In this document: piece by piece, positions 1-11,221 of the stretch
Numbering within the stretch: position 1 is the first letter of the stretch
How the letters are laid out: the number at the start of each line of letters is the position of its first letter
Source of the DNA: Cinnamomum chago
Taxonomy: Eukaryota > Streptophyta > Magnoliopsida > Laurales > Lauraceae
Length of the DNA stretch: 64,000 nucleotides
Assembly: GCA_038049695.1 (NCBI GenBank)
Contig: CP142453.1
Span: 3,936,501 to 4,000,500, forward strand
Direction of reading: 5' to 3'
Program-made: the position numbers and the translations under genes
Notes under the pieces: generated by a model
Databases searched by the model: none
The model's input: only the letters and a program-made list of their open reading frames with translations
Told to the model about the DNA's origin: nothing

Positions 1-100
1 ATACGAGAGTTAATGTGTATTTGTGTTTAAAATGGTATTATACATGTTTTAACACACTTGTTTTTAGTAAAATTCCCATTTTTTTTCCTTTTCTTTGGGA

Positions 101-116
101 TGGTCGATATTGACCA
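101..116. repeat. Isolated copy of the TGGTCGATAT(C/T)GACCA palindrome
   Basis: The bases TGGTCGATATTGACCA differ at one position from the perfect palindrome that forms an array about 1.1 kb downstream. The copy lies just upstream of the proline-rich exon-like block. Function is unknown. Confidence 0.6.
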
Positions 117-185
117 TTAACCATCATGCTAAGCCTCCTGCAGATGAACGCCAAAGGGTAGATCAAAGATGGTAGCAGAAGGGAA

Positions 186-655
186 ATGATAAATCTTCAT
201 CTCTTCATCCAATCCCCTTTCCCCCAAATCCCCTCTCGCTTCATCTCCATAGACCCTAATTTCTCTCTCCGTGACTCCCTCTCCCTCTCGATCCCTTCCC
301 CTCCCCTCCAAAACCCTAGAATCCCTTTTCTCCTTCAATGGCTCCCCCCTCCCCAACTCCTCCGCACCACTCCATTCCATGCTCCCCACCACCACCCCCC
401 CCCCCAGCCCCACCCTCCTCCTCCGCCTCCTCGGCGGCGGCGGAGATGGGGGCGCCACCGGTGCCGAGTCCTACGACTGATACCTCAACATGTATGCCGA
501 GAAGAAGCCCGACAAGGTCGACCCTAATGAGACTAGCCTTTCCAAATGGGGCTCCTGCATGGGCCCATCCTCTATTTTATCATTACAGCCACTCTTGTGT
601 GACTGGCAACTGTCCTCCATCACTGCGTGCCACATTTAATCAATACGACCAATGA
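186..655 (+). other. Proline-rich 5'-exon-like block, unrecognised (possible gene fragment)
   Basis: A pyrimidine-rich leader (about 190-340) contains a telo-box-like AAACCCTAG at 311-319, a motif common in plant 5' untranslated regions. An ATG at 338 opens a 105-codon frame to 655 that begins MAPPSPTPPHHS and is proline- and serine-rich across a C-rich tract (380-425). A second forward frame crosses the same tract and, after a TGA at 478, reads NMYAEKKPDKVDPNE, which looks more like real protein than the proline-rich frame. This could be a first exon, or the remnant of one whose frame shifted in the C run. No family is recognised. After 655 no continuation is evident. I infer a gene fragment rather than a working gene. 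Confidence 0.3.
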
Positions 656-659
656 TGAC

Positions 660-1170
660 CTTGGATCATGATCTCCCTGAAATCAGTCCTTGCTTGAATC
701 CAAGCCATGGAAGGATCTGGATTCTCTACACCTCTACCCGCCACACAAGATGATGACAGTAACGAGTTCAAGATTGGCTGAATTAAGTTTAACATTATAT
801 TATATATGATGCCGAATTTTTAAAGTAGGCTTGTATATTGGTTAATATAATTAGAACTAAACAACCCTACAAGGGTGAAAATGAGACAAGTTTGTTCCGA
901 TCCGTTGCTACCTAGATCATTAAAAGGAACTGCATTGTCCTGTTACTGTACTTGCAAAAGGTAACTGCTCTAAGTTAAATGAGCAAGAGGGATGAAAGTA
1001 GAGAAGGGAAAGACCTCTAAGATCTTCTGTTACAGTACATATGTACATCATACTAAACTAATCTGAATGATACTTTGCCCAGAATGAATCCAAAACCTCT
1101 AGAACTCCAATTATAGCACCTCGTCGAGGCCCTCCTCGCCAAAGCCCTCCCATGCGAATTTGCCCTTGAA
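660..1170. other. Intergenic, nothing recognised
   Basis: AT-rich sequence with no convincing coding frame, RNA gene or repeat boundary. Confidence 0.5.
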
Positions 1171-1174
1171 AGCA

Positions 1175-1560
1175 TTGGTCGATATCGACCAATTTTTTTG
1201 TCAGATTTCCTCTAACCTATAACTTCCTTAGTTGTTGAACATGACAGAATGGTCGATATCGACCAATTTTTCTGTCAGATTTCCTCCAACCTATAACTGC
1301 CTTAGTTGTTGAACATGACAGAATGGTCGATATCGACCGTCACAGTTTAGTCATGATGGTCGATATTGACTAATTTGTCAATCAGATTTCCTCCAACCTA
1401 TAACTGCCTTAGTTACTGAACATGATTGATTGGTCAATATCGACCATATCACAAAAAAATAAAGACTAAAAAGCAACAAGAGGACCCCTCCCTTGTCCAT
1501 TGTCCTAATAGTCGATATCAACAATAATAATGGTCGATATCGACCATATTGTAAAACAAC
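1175..1560. repeat. Array of GGTCGATATCGACC palindromes with a 74-bp period
   Basis: The core TGGTCGATATCGACCA begins at 1176, 1250 and 1324 (74-bp steps). Variants begin at 1357, 1431 (again 74 bp apart), 1510 and 1531. The copy at 1175-1192 is an 18-bp perfect palindrome, TTGGTCGATATCGACCAA. The spacer (TCAGATTTCCT..CAACCTATAACT..CTTAGTT..TGAACATGA) is also repeated. The later part holds a second repeat unit of about 100 bp containing GAGGACCCCTCCC. A TATA-like CTATAAAAT follows at about 1671-1679, so the array could be a promoter-proximal or LTR U3-type enhancer array. That role is inference; the repeats are directly visible. Confidence 0.8.
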
Positions 1561-1699
1561 GAAAAGAAAAGAAAAGAAAATGCCCATATGAGGACCCCTC
1601 CCGTATCCGACATGGAACTGGGTCATGCTGGGACGTATGCGATCCTATGGGATTTACCCCATAAATTCCTCTATAAAATGTAGAATTACATTTATTTAC

Positions 1700-2368
1700 A
1701 TGCATTCATAATAATGAATTCAATTTAATAAATTTATATATGCAAAAAAGTACTACAATAAGGAAAATAAAAGGAAAAATATTAGATATTACATAATTTT
1801 TTAGTCCAAATATTAAATTTAAAGATCAAATATAAGTTTCAAATTACATTTCAATCACCATTTTTTACTAATTGACTCTAAACCTTATGCATAATTACAT
1901 ATAAATAAACTTAATTGTTTAAAATTAAATCTATCTATTAAAAGTTTCGAAATGCAAATAACTTATTAAAATGAGAAGGCTCAGCCGAATTTCCTCTATT
2001 TTTAACTAGGTTCTTTGTCAAAATATGATGACTTGGGAGAGTCAAGAGTCAACTCTCGAGCCTCCAACCAAAATCTTAAGGGCTAGATTGGCACTTTACT
2101 AATATAGTAAAAGTCAAGTAAAGCCTTCATGTTTCAGACAAGATGTCATATAAAAAGCACTTTCATTCAAAACTCCCTCCATATTTTTCAAAAAATATCA
2201 AAAAGCAACTACCTTTATAAACTAAAATACCTTTATAAAAAACTCTACTTTTCCATAAAAAAATCAAAATTTTTTATGACAAACAACTAAAAATAAAATA
2301 CCATCATAAAACACTTAAATTTTATTCTTTTTCCAAAATCGCCAAACTGCCCTGGGGCCCAACGATCA
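1700..2368. other. AT-rich intergenic stretch before the hAT element
   Basis: Low-complexity AT-rich DNA with no coding frame. It ends at the 8-bp target site AGGTAAAT (2368-2375). Confidence 0.5.
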
Positions 2369-2975
2369 GGTAAATATAGGGATGTCAAATGGGCCGGGCC
2401 GGGCCGAACGCCAATCAACTTGCCGTGCTGGGCCTGTTGGCCCGACTGGCACGTGGGCTGGTGCTTCTAGCCAGCCAGCCCGCTGGGATAGGCCTGCTAG
2501 CCTACCAGCCCACCTAACGGCTGGCTCGCCCAACGTCCATATCCTTTTTTTTTTTTTTTAAAGTTCATTTTACCCCCCCCAACATCTATAAAACGGTCAT
2601 ATAAGGGGTATTTTGTGTCATTTTTCATTTTACAAAGTCTATAAATACCCTAACCCTCCCATTCTCATTCCTTACCAATTTACACAAATCTCTCATTCTT
2701 TTTACATTCTCTAGCTCTCTCTCAAAGCATTCAACTCTTTCAGTCTCTCTAAGAAGTTTTTGGAGTGCCAAAGATCAAGTCATCAAGAGACAAGATTAAA
2801 GGAGCCTTCAAAGATTTAGAGGTATTTATATTATTTAAATTTGAGATTCCATATATATAAATTTATATTATATTATATTAACTCTCATTTTCTCCCTTTT
2901 CTTATATTAATTATCACAAAAGAAGGCTATTAGAGCCTATTACTGTTATTATTTATAAATTTTATTTTTTAAAAT

Positions 2976-3548
2976 ATGGCTAGAAGATTTCCCATAGAAT
3001 CTTCTTCAGTTAATTTAGGGGAAGAAGAAAATTTTATTGAATTACAAGGTGAAGTATGTGATTTACTACCCCCCTTTCCTCAGAGTTCCCGTGGCCGTAA
3101 ACCAACCAAGAGGAGTAAAACTTCAGTAGTTTGGGATGTATTTACAAGGTTTGAGGTTATTGAAAATGGAAAAACAATTGAAAAGGCAAAATGCAAATTT
3201 TGTAGTAAGATTTATGGTGCCGAGTCAAAAATGGGTACCGGCCATTTGACCAGACATAGGCAAAAATGTTTAGCCTTACATAAGCTGGTGCATGTAGGGA
3301 CAGGGAGGCTTGGTTCACAGACCCAAATTTCTAGTACTAGTGGTGGTAGTAGTAGTAGCAGTTTGTGTCTTTTTTCTTTTAATGTACTAAGTGCTAGACA
3401 AAATCTTGTTAAAATGATTGTGTTATTCGAATTACCATTTTGTTTTGTTGAAAATGAGTTTTTTGATGAATGGGTCCAGAAATATTGTCAACCACAATTT
3501 CACAGTATTTCAAGAAATACAGCAAGGAATGATGTTATTAGACTCTAG
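2976..3548 (+). pseudogene. hAT transposase, N-terminal part with BED zinc finger
   Basis: An open frame of 190 codons. Residues about 48-100 match a BED zinc finger: VVWDVFTRFEV leads into CKFC (first Cys pair) and HLTRHRQKC (His/Cys pair), the DNA-binding domain of plant hAT transposases. A serine-rich linker follows, then QKYCQPQFHSISRNTARND, which aligns in character with the start of the hAT core. The frame ends at a TAG (3546-3548) where family members continue. The same frame resumes downstream, so this stop is an inactivating change, not the natural end. Confidence 0.85.
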
Positions 3549-4091
3549 CAGGAAGAGAAAATAAATATAAAAAATTACCATGCAGAAATTCCTAGTAGAA
3601 TAACCATAACCCCAGATATGTAGACATCTAAAGGGGGTGATAGTTTTCTATGTGTTACTGCACATAATATAGATGCAAAATTGATTATTAATAAACGTAT
3701 AATTAGTTTTAGCTGTCTTGAATGGCCACACAATGGCACTAGAATAAGTACATTTATTTTGGAAAAACTAGATGAATATAATATTAAAGAAAAAGTTTTA
3801 TCTATAACTTTAGATAATGCCAGTAATAATACAGTGGCTATTGAATTAATGAAATGCAGATATCACTTGCAACTTAGACAGATAGCTCTATCTTTCAAAG
3901 TAGATGTGTATGTCACATCTTAAATCTCATTGCAAATGTTGGTTTAAAGCATATTGTAAGTTACATAGATGCTATTAAAGACATTGCTAGATTTATTTTC
4001 TCTTCCACACATAGAAGACAATTGTATGCCTAAATATGTGAGAGGCAACGCGTATCAGCTATTAAAATGCCTAAGGAGGTAGAACATAGAT
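3549..4091 (+). pseudogene. hAT transposase, core (RNase H-fold) fragment
   Basis: In the same frame as the N-terminal piece, after a second stop near 3619, residues such as AHNIDAKLIINKRIISF and KEKVLSITLDNASNN are typical of the plant hAT catalytic core, including the TLDNASNN motif that carries one catalytic acidic residue. The frame ends at 3923. The motif CHILNLIANVGLKHI continues in another frame at about 3915-3960, so there is a frameshift. The coding trace runs into the RWNS motif (with TGA in place of the Trp codon), where the Copia-type element is inserted. Confidence 0.8.
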
Positions 4092-4096
4092 GAAAT

Positions 4097-6695
4097 TGTT
4101 AGGGATTTTGTATTTGCAATTTGATGGAGATACTTCAAGGTCTTCTTCTTAAATCTTTGTATTTTCATTTATGCATGATTTCTAGCTTTTAAAGAGATGT
4201 TTAGCAAACTCATTATCATCTTTGGAACCAAATAGTTATATCTTTGTCAAAAGTTTGACAAAAGGAGAGAATGGATTGAGGGGGAGTATAAACCTTCATA
4301 GGAAGTATTAGTTTTGATCAAATTGACCCTTGGATAGGCTTTGAACCCTTAGAGATTGCTTCCATACATGATAACCTGTTATGTATTTCATTTTCGATTT
4401 CTTATGTTAACAGGTGCTACTAAAATGTATTTTCCTTGTTTCATGTGTGTAGGTACCTTTGCAATTTAATGTCAAAGGGGGAGAGAGCATCCTAAGGGGA
4501 GATATTGTATGATCTTCTGCACGGGTAGGGAATGCATATCTTGCCAAAGGGAGAGAGAGGCATGGTCAAAGGGGGAGAGTTGAAAGAAGAAGGCTTGGGA
4601 GCTAAAGAAGATACTTGGCCATAGAGAGGAAGATGAAAAGAAAGCTTGAAGAATGATCAAGCTCCAAGCATCAAGAAGATTGAAGAAAAGAGCCCAAGAG
4701 CCCAAGCTAAGAGGAGGAGCATCCAAGAAGATTTCAAGACTTGTCCAGCTTAGGGGGAGCTGAAGACTTAGTGTATAATTTCAATGATGAGTAAGTTGCC
4801 ATCAAATTGCAAAGGGGGAGATTGTTAGGGATTTTGTATTTGCAATTTGATGGATGCATTTTCACTTTAGCATCATTTGAATTTTCACACATGCATTGTT
4901 TTAGAAAATCTTGAAATCTGGTTTTATACATGCATTGGATTTTAGACTTGTAGAATTAATGATTTATGCATGTTTTGTTTTTAAACTTGGATGCATTTGT
5001 TTTAGAATCCAAACTCTTTTGAAAACCTAATTCTTTGTGCATTACTTTTGAGAAATCAAATTGAGGATTTAGGTTTGTGCCTTGCATACATTCATTATTT
5101 TCAGAATCATTTTTGTATGCATTTAAATGTGAAAAGAGTTTTTAGAAATCAAGCAAGCCATTGGATTTAAAGTTTCGAATCAATTTAGGCCTTTTGTGTT
5201 TCATGTTTTTAAACATCTTAGTTTGATTTAAAACATGTTTCCAAGCTTGATTTATTGGCCCAAAAAGTTCCCTCAAGAAAAACTTTAAAATATGCAAAAG
5301 TTGGGAATTTTGGTCCCAGGGGGTCGACCTGCAGTGTGGTTTCCAACGGTCATTTTTCTGACCATTGGAAGGCCAGGTCAACCGGGCACAGGGCCAGGTC
5401 GACCGGGCACTCGCAGAAACCCACTTTTTGGGTATAAAACCAAGTTCTTTCCTTTTCAAAAGTTGGAGATTTTGAAGACTCTTTTGAGGAGCTTTGAGAC
5501 AAAGAAAAGGGGATGAACTAAGAGAGACCAAAGAGTCATTTTGAGAGCTAAAGCTTGGATTAATGAAGTTAAATCTCTAAGTAAGCTCTACCTCTCTTAA
5601 TCATAGTTTACATGCTTTGTTTAAGTTATTGGTAAATGATTTTGAGCATGATAACTATGATGTGATGAATCCATTCTTCTCTTAATCTTTGATCTAATTA
5701 AGATTGGATTCTTCACTTTTTTTTCATCCAAGTTGTTTTTAAATCTTCCTTAATCATGCTTAGCCTAAATCTTTGATTTCTTTTATATAGCATGATTCAT
5801 TTTCTTGGTTGAAACATTACTTGTTGTTTTCATTCATTTAAACATTAGTAAAATTAATTTGGTTTTGAAAACAACATTGCACATGCATCACATGTTCTAA
5901 GTTAGTCATTTTCATACAACTTGTTAGTCTTTGATTTTCATATCATTAACAAGTTGATTTTCATACATGTGATTTGCATTAATCTTCAATCAAATCTTTT
6001 ATGTGCATTAAACTTTGAAATGCCTTGAGCATATATTGAATGAGCATTCTTTTTAAACTTGATTGAAGTTATCACACACACACATCATGAACATACACAT
6101 TTGCATTCATTTAGTGTTTGTGTGAGTTTGTTATTCACTTTCTTATCTGTCTATTTTAGAGGCAAATACATTATGCATAAATTGTATCTCTTAGAGTGCT
6201 CTTTTGTGAAGACACCTTCTTAGATAAATTATTCTTTTGTAAAGGTTATTGCTTAGCCTAAGAAAAGCATTGTGTAAAGGTCGTTATTGCTTAGCCTAAG
6301 AAAAGCATTGTGTAAAGGTTATTGCTTAGCCTAAGAAAAGCATCTTGTAAAGGTTATTGCTTAGCCTTGAAAAGCATCTTGAGAGGTTGTTTAGCCTAGA
6401 AAAATAACTTTGTAAGGGTTATTGCTTAGCCTTTTAAAAAGCATAAATAGTGGAAATCCGGTGGGGTGATTGGATCACAAGTCGGTAGTGGACGTAGGCA
6501 TTGAGGCCGAACCACTATAACTCCTTGTGTAGTGGTGTTTGATTGTGGTGATTGTCTTCTTAGCTTCCGCATCTTGTCTGGTAAATCATCTTATGTGACT
6601 AGTTTACCTTAAAGAATTAAAATTGGTTTTAATTGGTCATATTTGTAGGTCACCCTATTCACCCCCCCTCTAGGGTTAGGATCCCAGGACTTTCA
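4097..6695 (+). mobile_element. Copia-type LTR retrotransposon remnant nested in the hAT element
   Basis: The element begins TGTTAGGGATTTTG and ends ..GGACTTTCA, flanked by a 5-bp duplication GAAAT (4092-4096 and 6696-6700). A long 3' LTR spans about 4823-6695 and is preceded by a polypurine tract AAAGGGGGAGAT (4811-4822). The first bases of this LTR recur at the element's left end. Inside the LTR are GGTCGACC-rich sequence, a TATA-like GGTATAAAA near 5431 and tandem repeats at about 6237-6440. The LTR closes with a CACCCCCCCTCTAGG motif familiar from long-LTR Copia (SIRE/Tork-type) elements. No gag or pol coding is recognisable, so it is broken and mostly lacks its interior. It is younger than the hAT element it interrupts. 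Confidence 0.9.
6237..6445 (+). repeat. Tandem repeats inside the Copia-type LTR
   Basis: About six imperfect copies of a unit of roughly 37-42 bp reading GTAAAGGTTATTGCTTAGCC..AAAAGCAT. Such arrays are common in the R/U5 part of long plant Copia LTRs. Confidence 0.8.
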
Positions 6696-6700
6696 GAAAT

Positions 6701-7381
6701 TCTATAAATGTATGATTTGTTAAACAAGGCACTTGACTGGAAAACTGTTTTGAATGAATTTTGTGCTTTTCATGCACAAGATTTGATGATTAGTGATGAA
6801 CATTGAGAGTTATGTGCCCATATAAGAGATTTATTAGAATCTTTTTATGCTTCAACATTATTTTTTTCCGGGATATATTATCCCACATCTAATGAAGTTT
6901 TAATGAAGATTTTTAAAATTACTTTACAATTCAGTAGATTTAGAGATCATATTTTACTGAGTAGCACTATTAAAAACATGGAAGAAAATTTTAATGTATA
7001 TTGGAAAGAGGCTCCAATGGCATTTTCTTTAGCTGCTGTATTTGATCCTATGTTAAAATTAAGTGGTGTACAGTTTTTTATTGATGGAATAAATAAAAAT
7101 ATGGATTATATAGATTTACATAGTTTTTCAAATATAAAAGGCAAATTCATAAGCACTTTCTCAATTTTATTGTGAGCAAATGGGTACAACTGAGCTTAGT
7201 ATTGGCCATGCAGAAGTCCAGCAAACATGTGTTGGTGAGTGAGATGTGTGGTATTCTTCCCTATCTACGAGCATGGCATCCAGCTCAAGCTCAAGTAACA
7301 TTGTGACGGAGTTATCATCGTATCTTGACGTTGGTGTAATACGGGTGCAGGATGCATCTAGTTTTGACCTTTTAGCCTGAT
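6701..7381 (+). pseudogene. hAT transposase, DUF4413-like middle region
   Basis: Coding trace resumes directly after the Copia-type insertion: YKMYDLLNKALDWKTVLNEF, then a 90-codon open frame (6903-7175) with FSRFRDHILLSSTIKNMEENF and SLAAVFDPMLKL. The stretch LAAVFDPxxKL is a strong hAT signature, found in the DUF4413 region of hAT-like transposases. Trace continues to SSFDLLA and a tryptophan-lysine pair at 7380-7386 (with a stop just before), where the second LTR is inserted. In intact relatives this is the conserved DLLxWWK motif. Confidence 0.85.
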
Positions 7382-7386
7382 GGAAG

Positions 7387-9942
7387 TGATGAGTCCTGAA
7401 AAGTGCACATTTTCATACACATTTTGGACCATTTTAAGAGCTTATTGATATTAAAGAGCTTTATTTAGTGACAAATCATGTTTTTTATGCATTTAGGGTC
7501 CATTGTAGTGCATTCATGCATAATTCGCTCAAAAATCACACTTTTTGCATAAATTCATGAAACTTGCCATTTTTGGAGATTTATTTTTGGAAAGTCGATT
7601 ATTTTCAGTGCATCAAGTAGGGTCTCATGCATGGTCCATTTAAATTGCTTGCATAAAATTATTCTTGAATCCATTTGTTTTAATTTGTATAGGAGAAATC
7701 AAGAATGGGACCTACATTGGTGAAATTTGAGAGAGATCAAGGGTATGATATCTTTCATGGTGGACCCACATATCTTGGTGTTTTTGGAGAGTTTGAAAAG
7801 TAAACAATGGAAAGCTAGATTTGTAATTTCAAGATCAAGAAAGGAAACTTCAGATTTGGTAAGATCTAATTCTTACTAAGTTTGAAAACTCAAAAATCAA
7901 GAAAAAAATTCAAGAAAGGAAAGTGTACTAAAAGAGTTGACTAATCAATCAAAGAAGTTTGGAAGCAAACCAAAGAGGGAAGGAGAGTCAAGAAACAAGG
8001 AAAGAAATATCCCAAGATGCCTTTGGATGTCCACATGGGTCCCACACATGCCATTGCACAACTATCATTCCATATGTGCACAATTATTTTCGGATTTTTC
8101 AGAGGCAGCAGTATTAAATTGGCCATAACTCTTAATCCAGCCTTCGGATTGGTGCAATCCATACACCGTTGGAAAGCTCTTTTCGAGTAAATATCTTTAG
8201 AATCCAAGATTATGTCAATCGGAGCTAAAACGAGGAAGATATGGCCTCTGGAAGTTAGTGCTATAATTTCTACTCGGAATTGCAATTTTGCACATGAAAG
8301 CACTAAAAATCTCTCACTCACCTTGCTATTTCTTTGAAGACTTGTTGGCCAAGGAAGGGACTTGAAGATTGCATGCTACAAACTTGGAGCAAAGAAGAAA
8401 CAAAGAGGGCAAAAATCTATAAATTGAAGGCATAAGCATCCCTCTCCTCTCATGAAAGAAAAGACCCCCTGATCACTAGTGTAATTCCTCCATCATTCTA
8501 CCCATCTCCTTTATCTACCATAGCTCATCTCTCTTCAAGAAGGCTTGTCCCAACTTAAAGCTTCAACTAGAGAGGTTCCTTTCATCCTAGTATGTAGTTG
8601 TTTTTTGAAATTTTATTTCTCCATCTTTTATATAAAAACATTGCATATTAGTAAAAGTGTGATTTTTTTTATTCTTTTTCTTAGGTGATTAATGCTTGAA
8701 TTGTGTTTTCTTTGTTGTTGTTCTTGGATTGACAACCCAAGATCCTAAGGACATGAAATAAGTACTTATGAACCCGATTTGAGAATAAAAAAAAGAAGAG
8801 CACACTTATCACACATTTATTTTTATTGCAATTCCCACACATTTACATTTATTGAAAAATCCACACATTTAATTTATTGCAATCTACACATTTAATGTTT
8901 TTGCACTACATACATTTAAATTCAAACACTTGTTGTTTTCTTTTCTTCTTATGCTTCTTATGCAATTATGTGAATTTTATGCATTGTTTAGGGTTGGGAT
9001 TAGAGTTCATTACATATATCTTCATATCATATGGCTAGTGCATGTTTAAGTGGCTGGAAATTGAAGCCTTCAGATCTTAAAGATAGAAATTAAAAATCAT
9101 TTTTGATGAACCTATGTTGGACAACCAAATAGCCCACTTTCTGTACAATTTTAGGAAAACTGCAGAAACAGTTTCTTTGCAAAAAGTTTGAAGTGGGTAG
9201 ACTGGTCAAACCATGATACTTTTCTGTGAAATTTGGAGAAATTAAAGTTCAGCATATGGTCTATCACATCCCAAAATTTCAGATCCTAACGATTTCAGGA
9301 GGTTTGTGAATCAGTGGCTTGAATATGGCATGTTAGGCTGTCTGCGTGCAGAATTTCTGCACAGTTTTAGTTTTTAAGGTCATATTTACGCATTTATATC
9401 TTCTTTGTTTTAAAACATCTTTCACTTCCGTTTTTTTTAGTTGATTCATGCATCATTGTAGTTCAAAACACAGCCATTAAACTTAGTTTTAGATTGCATT
9501 AGATTAGGAAAAATCATGCATAAAAACAGCCCTGCATATTAATTTTTAAGACTTAGAATTTTTCAGCATCTCATGGCATACATTGCATTACTAACTTTTT
9601 AACTTAGGTTTCTTTTGTTTCTACTTTAGTTTTTCTTAGTTTTATTTTTGGTACTTTTTATTCTTGATGTTCTAATTTGTGTGTTCTTTCGTAGCAAATT
9701 TTTTTTTTTTTAGTTTAGGATTTTTAGATTTAAGAAGTTTTCTTTTCATTGGATTGTAACTAATTTAATTTTTAGAAAGTAGGAATGATGGTTGTAATTT
9801 TCTAGATTTTAGGTAAAATTAGATTTTATTTAGGGCAGGTAAAAGTTGAAAAGGAATCTTAGTTTACATTGCTCCCTGTAAATCGACCTCGTCTCACCAA
9901 TTTATTACTACATCGCGGCTCTACACTTGGAGCTCACGATCA
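7387..9942 (+). mobile_element. Long Gypsy-type solo LTR nested in the hAT element
   Basis: The insert begins TGATGAGTCCTGAAAAG and ends CTCACGATCA, flanked by a 5-bp duplication GGAAG (7382-7386 and 9943-9947). At about 2.56 kb with no internal coding, no polypurine tract and no second LTR, it is best read as a solo LTR left by recombination. The opening TGATGAGTCCTGAAAAGTGCAC and the closing TTTACATTGCTCCCTGTAAATCGACC resemble LTRs of large plant Gypsy elements (Tat/Ogre/Athila side); the lineage is inferred by eye. A diverged relative lies at about 53424-54330. Confidence 0.88.
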
Positions 9943-9947
9943 GGAAG

Positions 9948-10208
9948 CAACAAGAAAGTGTTTATCCGGTGTTGGCCGCCATGGATCGTGATCTATTGAC
10001 TATTTCAATGTCTTTTGTAGCATCAGAACAGGCTTTTAGTGTAGGTGGACGTGTGGTAAATGACAGAAGAATAAATCTAACTGAAGAAACGGTGGAGTGT
10101 TGTGTTTGCCTACTAGACTGGGACAGACAAGAGGAAGCAAGAGTTGACATCAATGGAAAGTGGACTACGCATCTGATTTTTTACTTTTTCCTTCATTGTA
10201 ATTTTTAA
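9948..10208 (+). pseudogene. hAT transposase, C-terminal dimerisation domain
   Basis: Coding trace resumes right after the solo LTR with QQESVYPVLAAMDRDLLT, then SMSFVASEQAFSVGGRVVND and NLTEETVECCVCLLDW. These are the conserved features of the Dimer_Tnp_hAT domain (YPVLaxxARDLL, VASExAFSxGGRVV, LtxxtVExxxCLxDW). The natural stop is at 10206-10208. This part remains open and is well preserved. Confidence 0.9.
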
Positions 10209-10669
10209 ATTTATAAGTTTTTCATTCTTTTTTTATTTTTATTTTCTAAAAAGATTGTAAGGTTTTGAAGGTAATCATATTTAGAAAACTTCAAGATGTT
10301 AAGATTCAAATGGTTCTCTCTTCTCAATGGAGTAGGTCGAGTTTGACCGCACCACTTAAATATCTTTGTTAATCTCCTTGCTTATGTTCTACTTTTTTTT
10401 TAATACTAATAAAAAAAAGGGAAAAAATATGAATAGGCATGCCTCGCCCGCCTCGCCCGCTTCACGGGCCAGGCCGGGTTTGACATGCCAAGGTAAATGG
10501 CATTGCCCTGTATACGTATAAATATTTTAACGGGTGTAAAAGTCTAAAATACAATACCAAGTCCGAGTGGAAAGTAAATTGAATCTAGGGTTTCCTGTAC
10601 GGAGAGAGATAAATTGGAGGAGGTAAACAGAAGAGAAGAAGCAAGAGAAGCAGCGTAGCGAAGAGGTTC

Positions 10670-10775
10670 TCTCTCTCTGTATACAGACAGTTCTCTTTAT
10701 ATAGATCTCTCTCTCTCTCTCTCTCTCTCTGCGTGTATATAGACAGTTCTCTTTATATAAATCTCTCTCTCCCTT
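10670..10775 (+). repeat. CT-microsatellite and 56-bp tandem duplication upstream of the F-box gene
   Basis: GTATACAGACAGTTCTCTTT at about 10678 recurs at about 10734, each copy followed by CT-dinucleotide runs. CT-rich tracts like this are common in plant 5' leaders and core promoters. Confidence 0.75.
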
Positions 10776-10941
10776 TGGTTTTGGTTCTTTCAGCATCTCC
10801 TCTATCTGTTTTTTTTTTCCTAATATTTTGGAGTATTGGTCCTAGTAGCGATCGACAATGATATCCCAAGAAGATAGCAGTCCGGTCATAACTTATACCA
10901 GTTGCTATGGCTGATAATCTTTACATACTCTCAGCAATCTA

Positions 10942-11164
10942 TGTGAGTACCCCATCAAGTTTTGGTTTTTATGATGTCAGGGTCGTCTGGGGCCTTTTGT
11001 TCCCTAAAACTAGGGATCAATTTCTTATCTCTTAGCTTTTTATTGTGGCAACCTTTAATGTTCAAGTTTTTTGTTGGGTAAAATTCTGTAAATCTTGTTT
11101 TTAAATTGACATTTTAATTATGTGATTTAATTGATGATCAATTTGCTTAAATTTTGTCACTCAG
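10942..11164 (+). other. Candidate 5'-UTR intron of the F-box gene
   Basis: A good donor (TAT|GTGAGT at 10942) and acceptor (TGTCACTCAG ending about 11164) bracket a T-rich stretch just upstream of the coding start. I infer a leader intron; it is not proven. Confidence 0.35.
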
Positions 11165-11221
11165 CGGCCTGTGACACGCCTACAGAAATAATTTTAGCTG
11201 CTCTGGAATACGAGTCTAAGA

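Larger units (their letters stand above)
2377..10491 (+). mobile_element. hAT (Ac-like) DNA transposon, split by two LTR insertions
   Basis: The 5' end TAGGGATGTCAAA (from 2377) and the inverted 3' end TTGGCATGTCAAA (ending 10491) form terminal inverted repeats followed by GC-rich GGGCCGGGCC-type subterminal sequence. Flanks share AGGTAAAT (2368-2375 and 10491-10498). The exact border may shift by one base, depending on whether the duplication is read as AGGTAAAT/AGGTAAAT or GGTAAATA/GGTAAATG. Hallmarks of hAT transposase follow in order on the plus strand: BED zinc finger, RNase H-fold core, RWNS-type motif, DUF4413-like region and C-terminal hAT dimerisation domain. Removing the two nested LTR elements (4097-6695 and 7387-9942) leaves about 3.7 kb, a normal size for an autonomous plant hAT. 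In-frame stops and a frameshift show it is inactive. Confidence 0.93.

Noticed and set aside
1175-1560. A CRISPR array
   Set aside because: Regular palindromic repeats are present, but the spacers are themselves repeated, the host is a plant nuclear genome, and no cas genes exist.
5142-5531. A 129-codon minus-strand frame
   Set aside because: Lies within the Copia-type LTR across its promoter region and has no recognisable domain.
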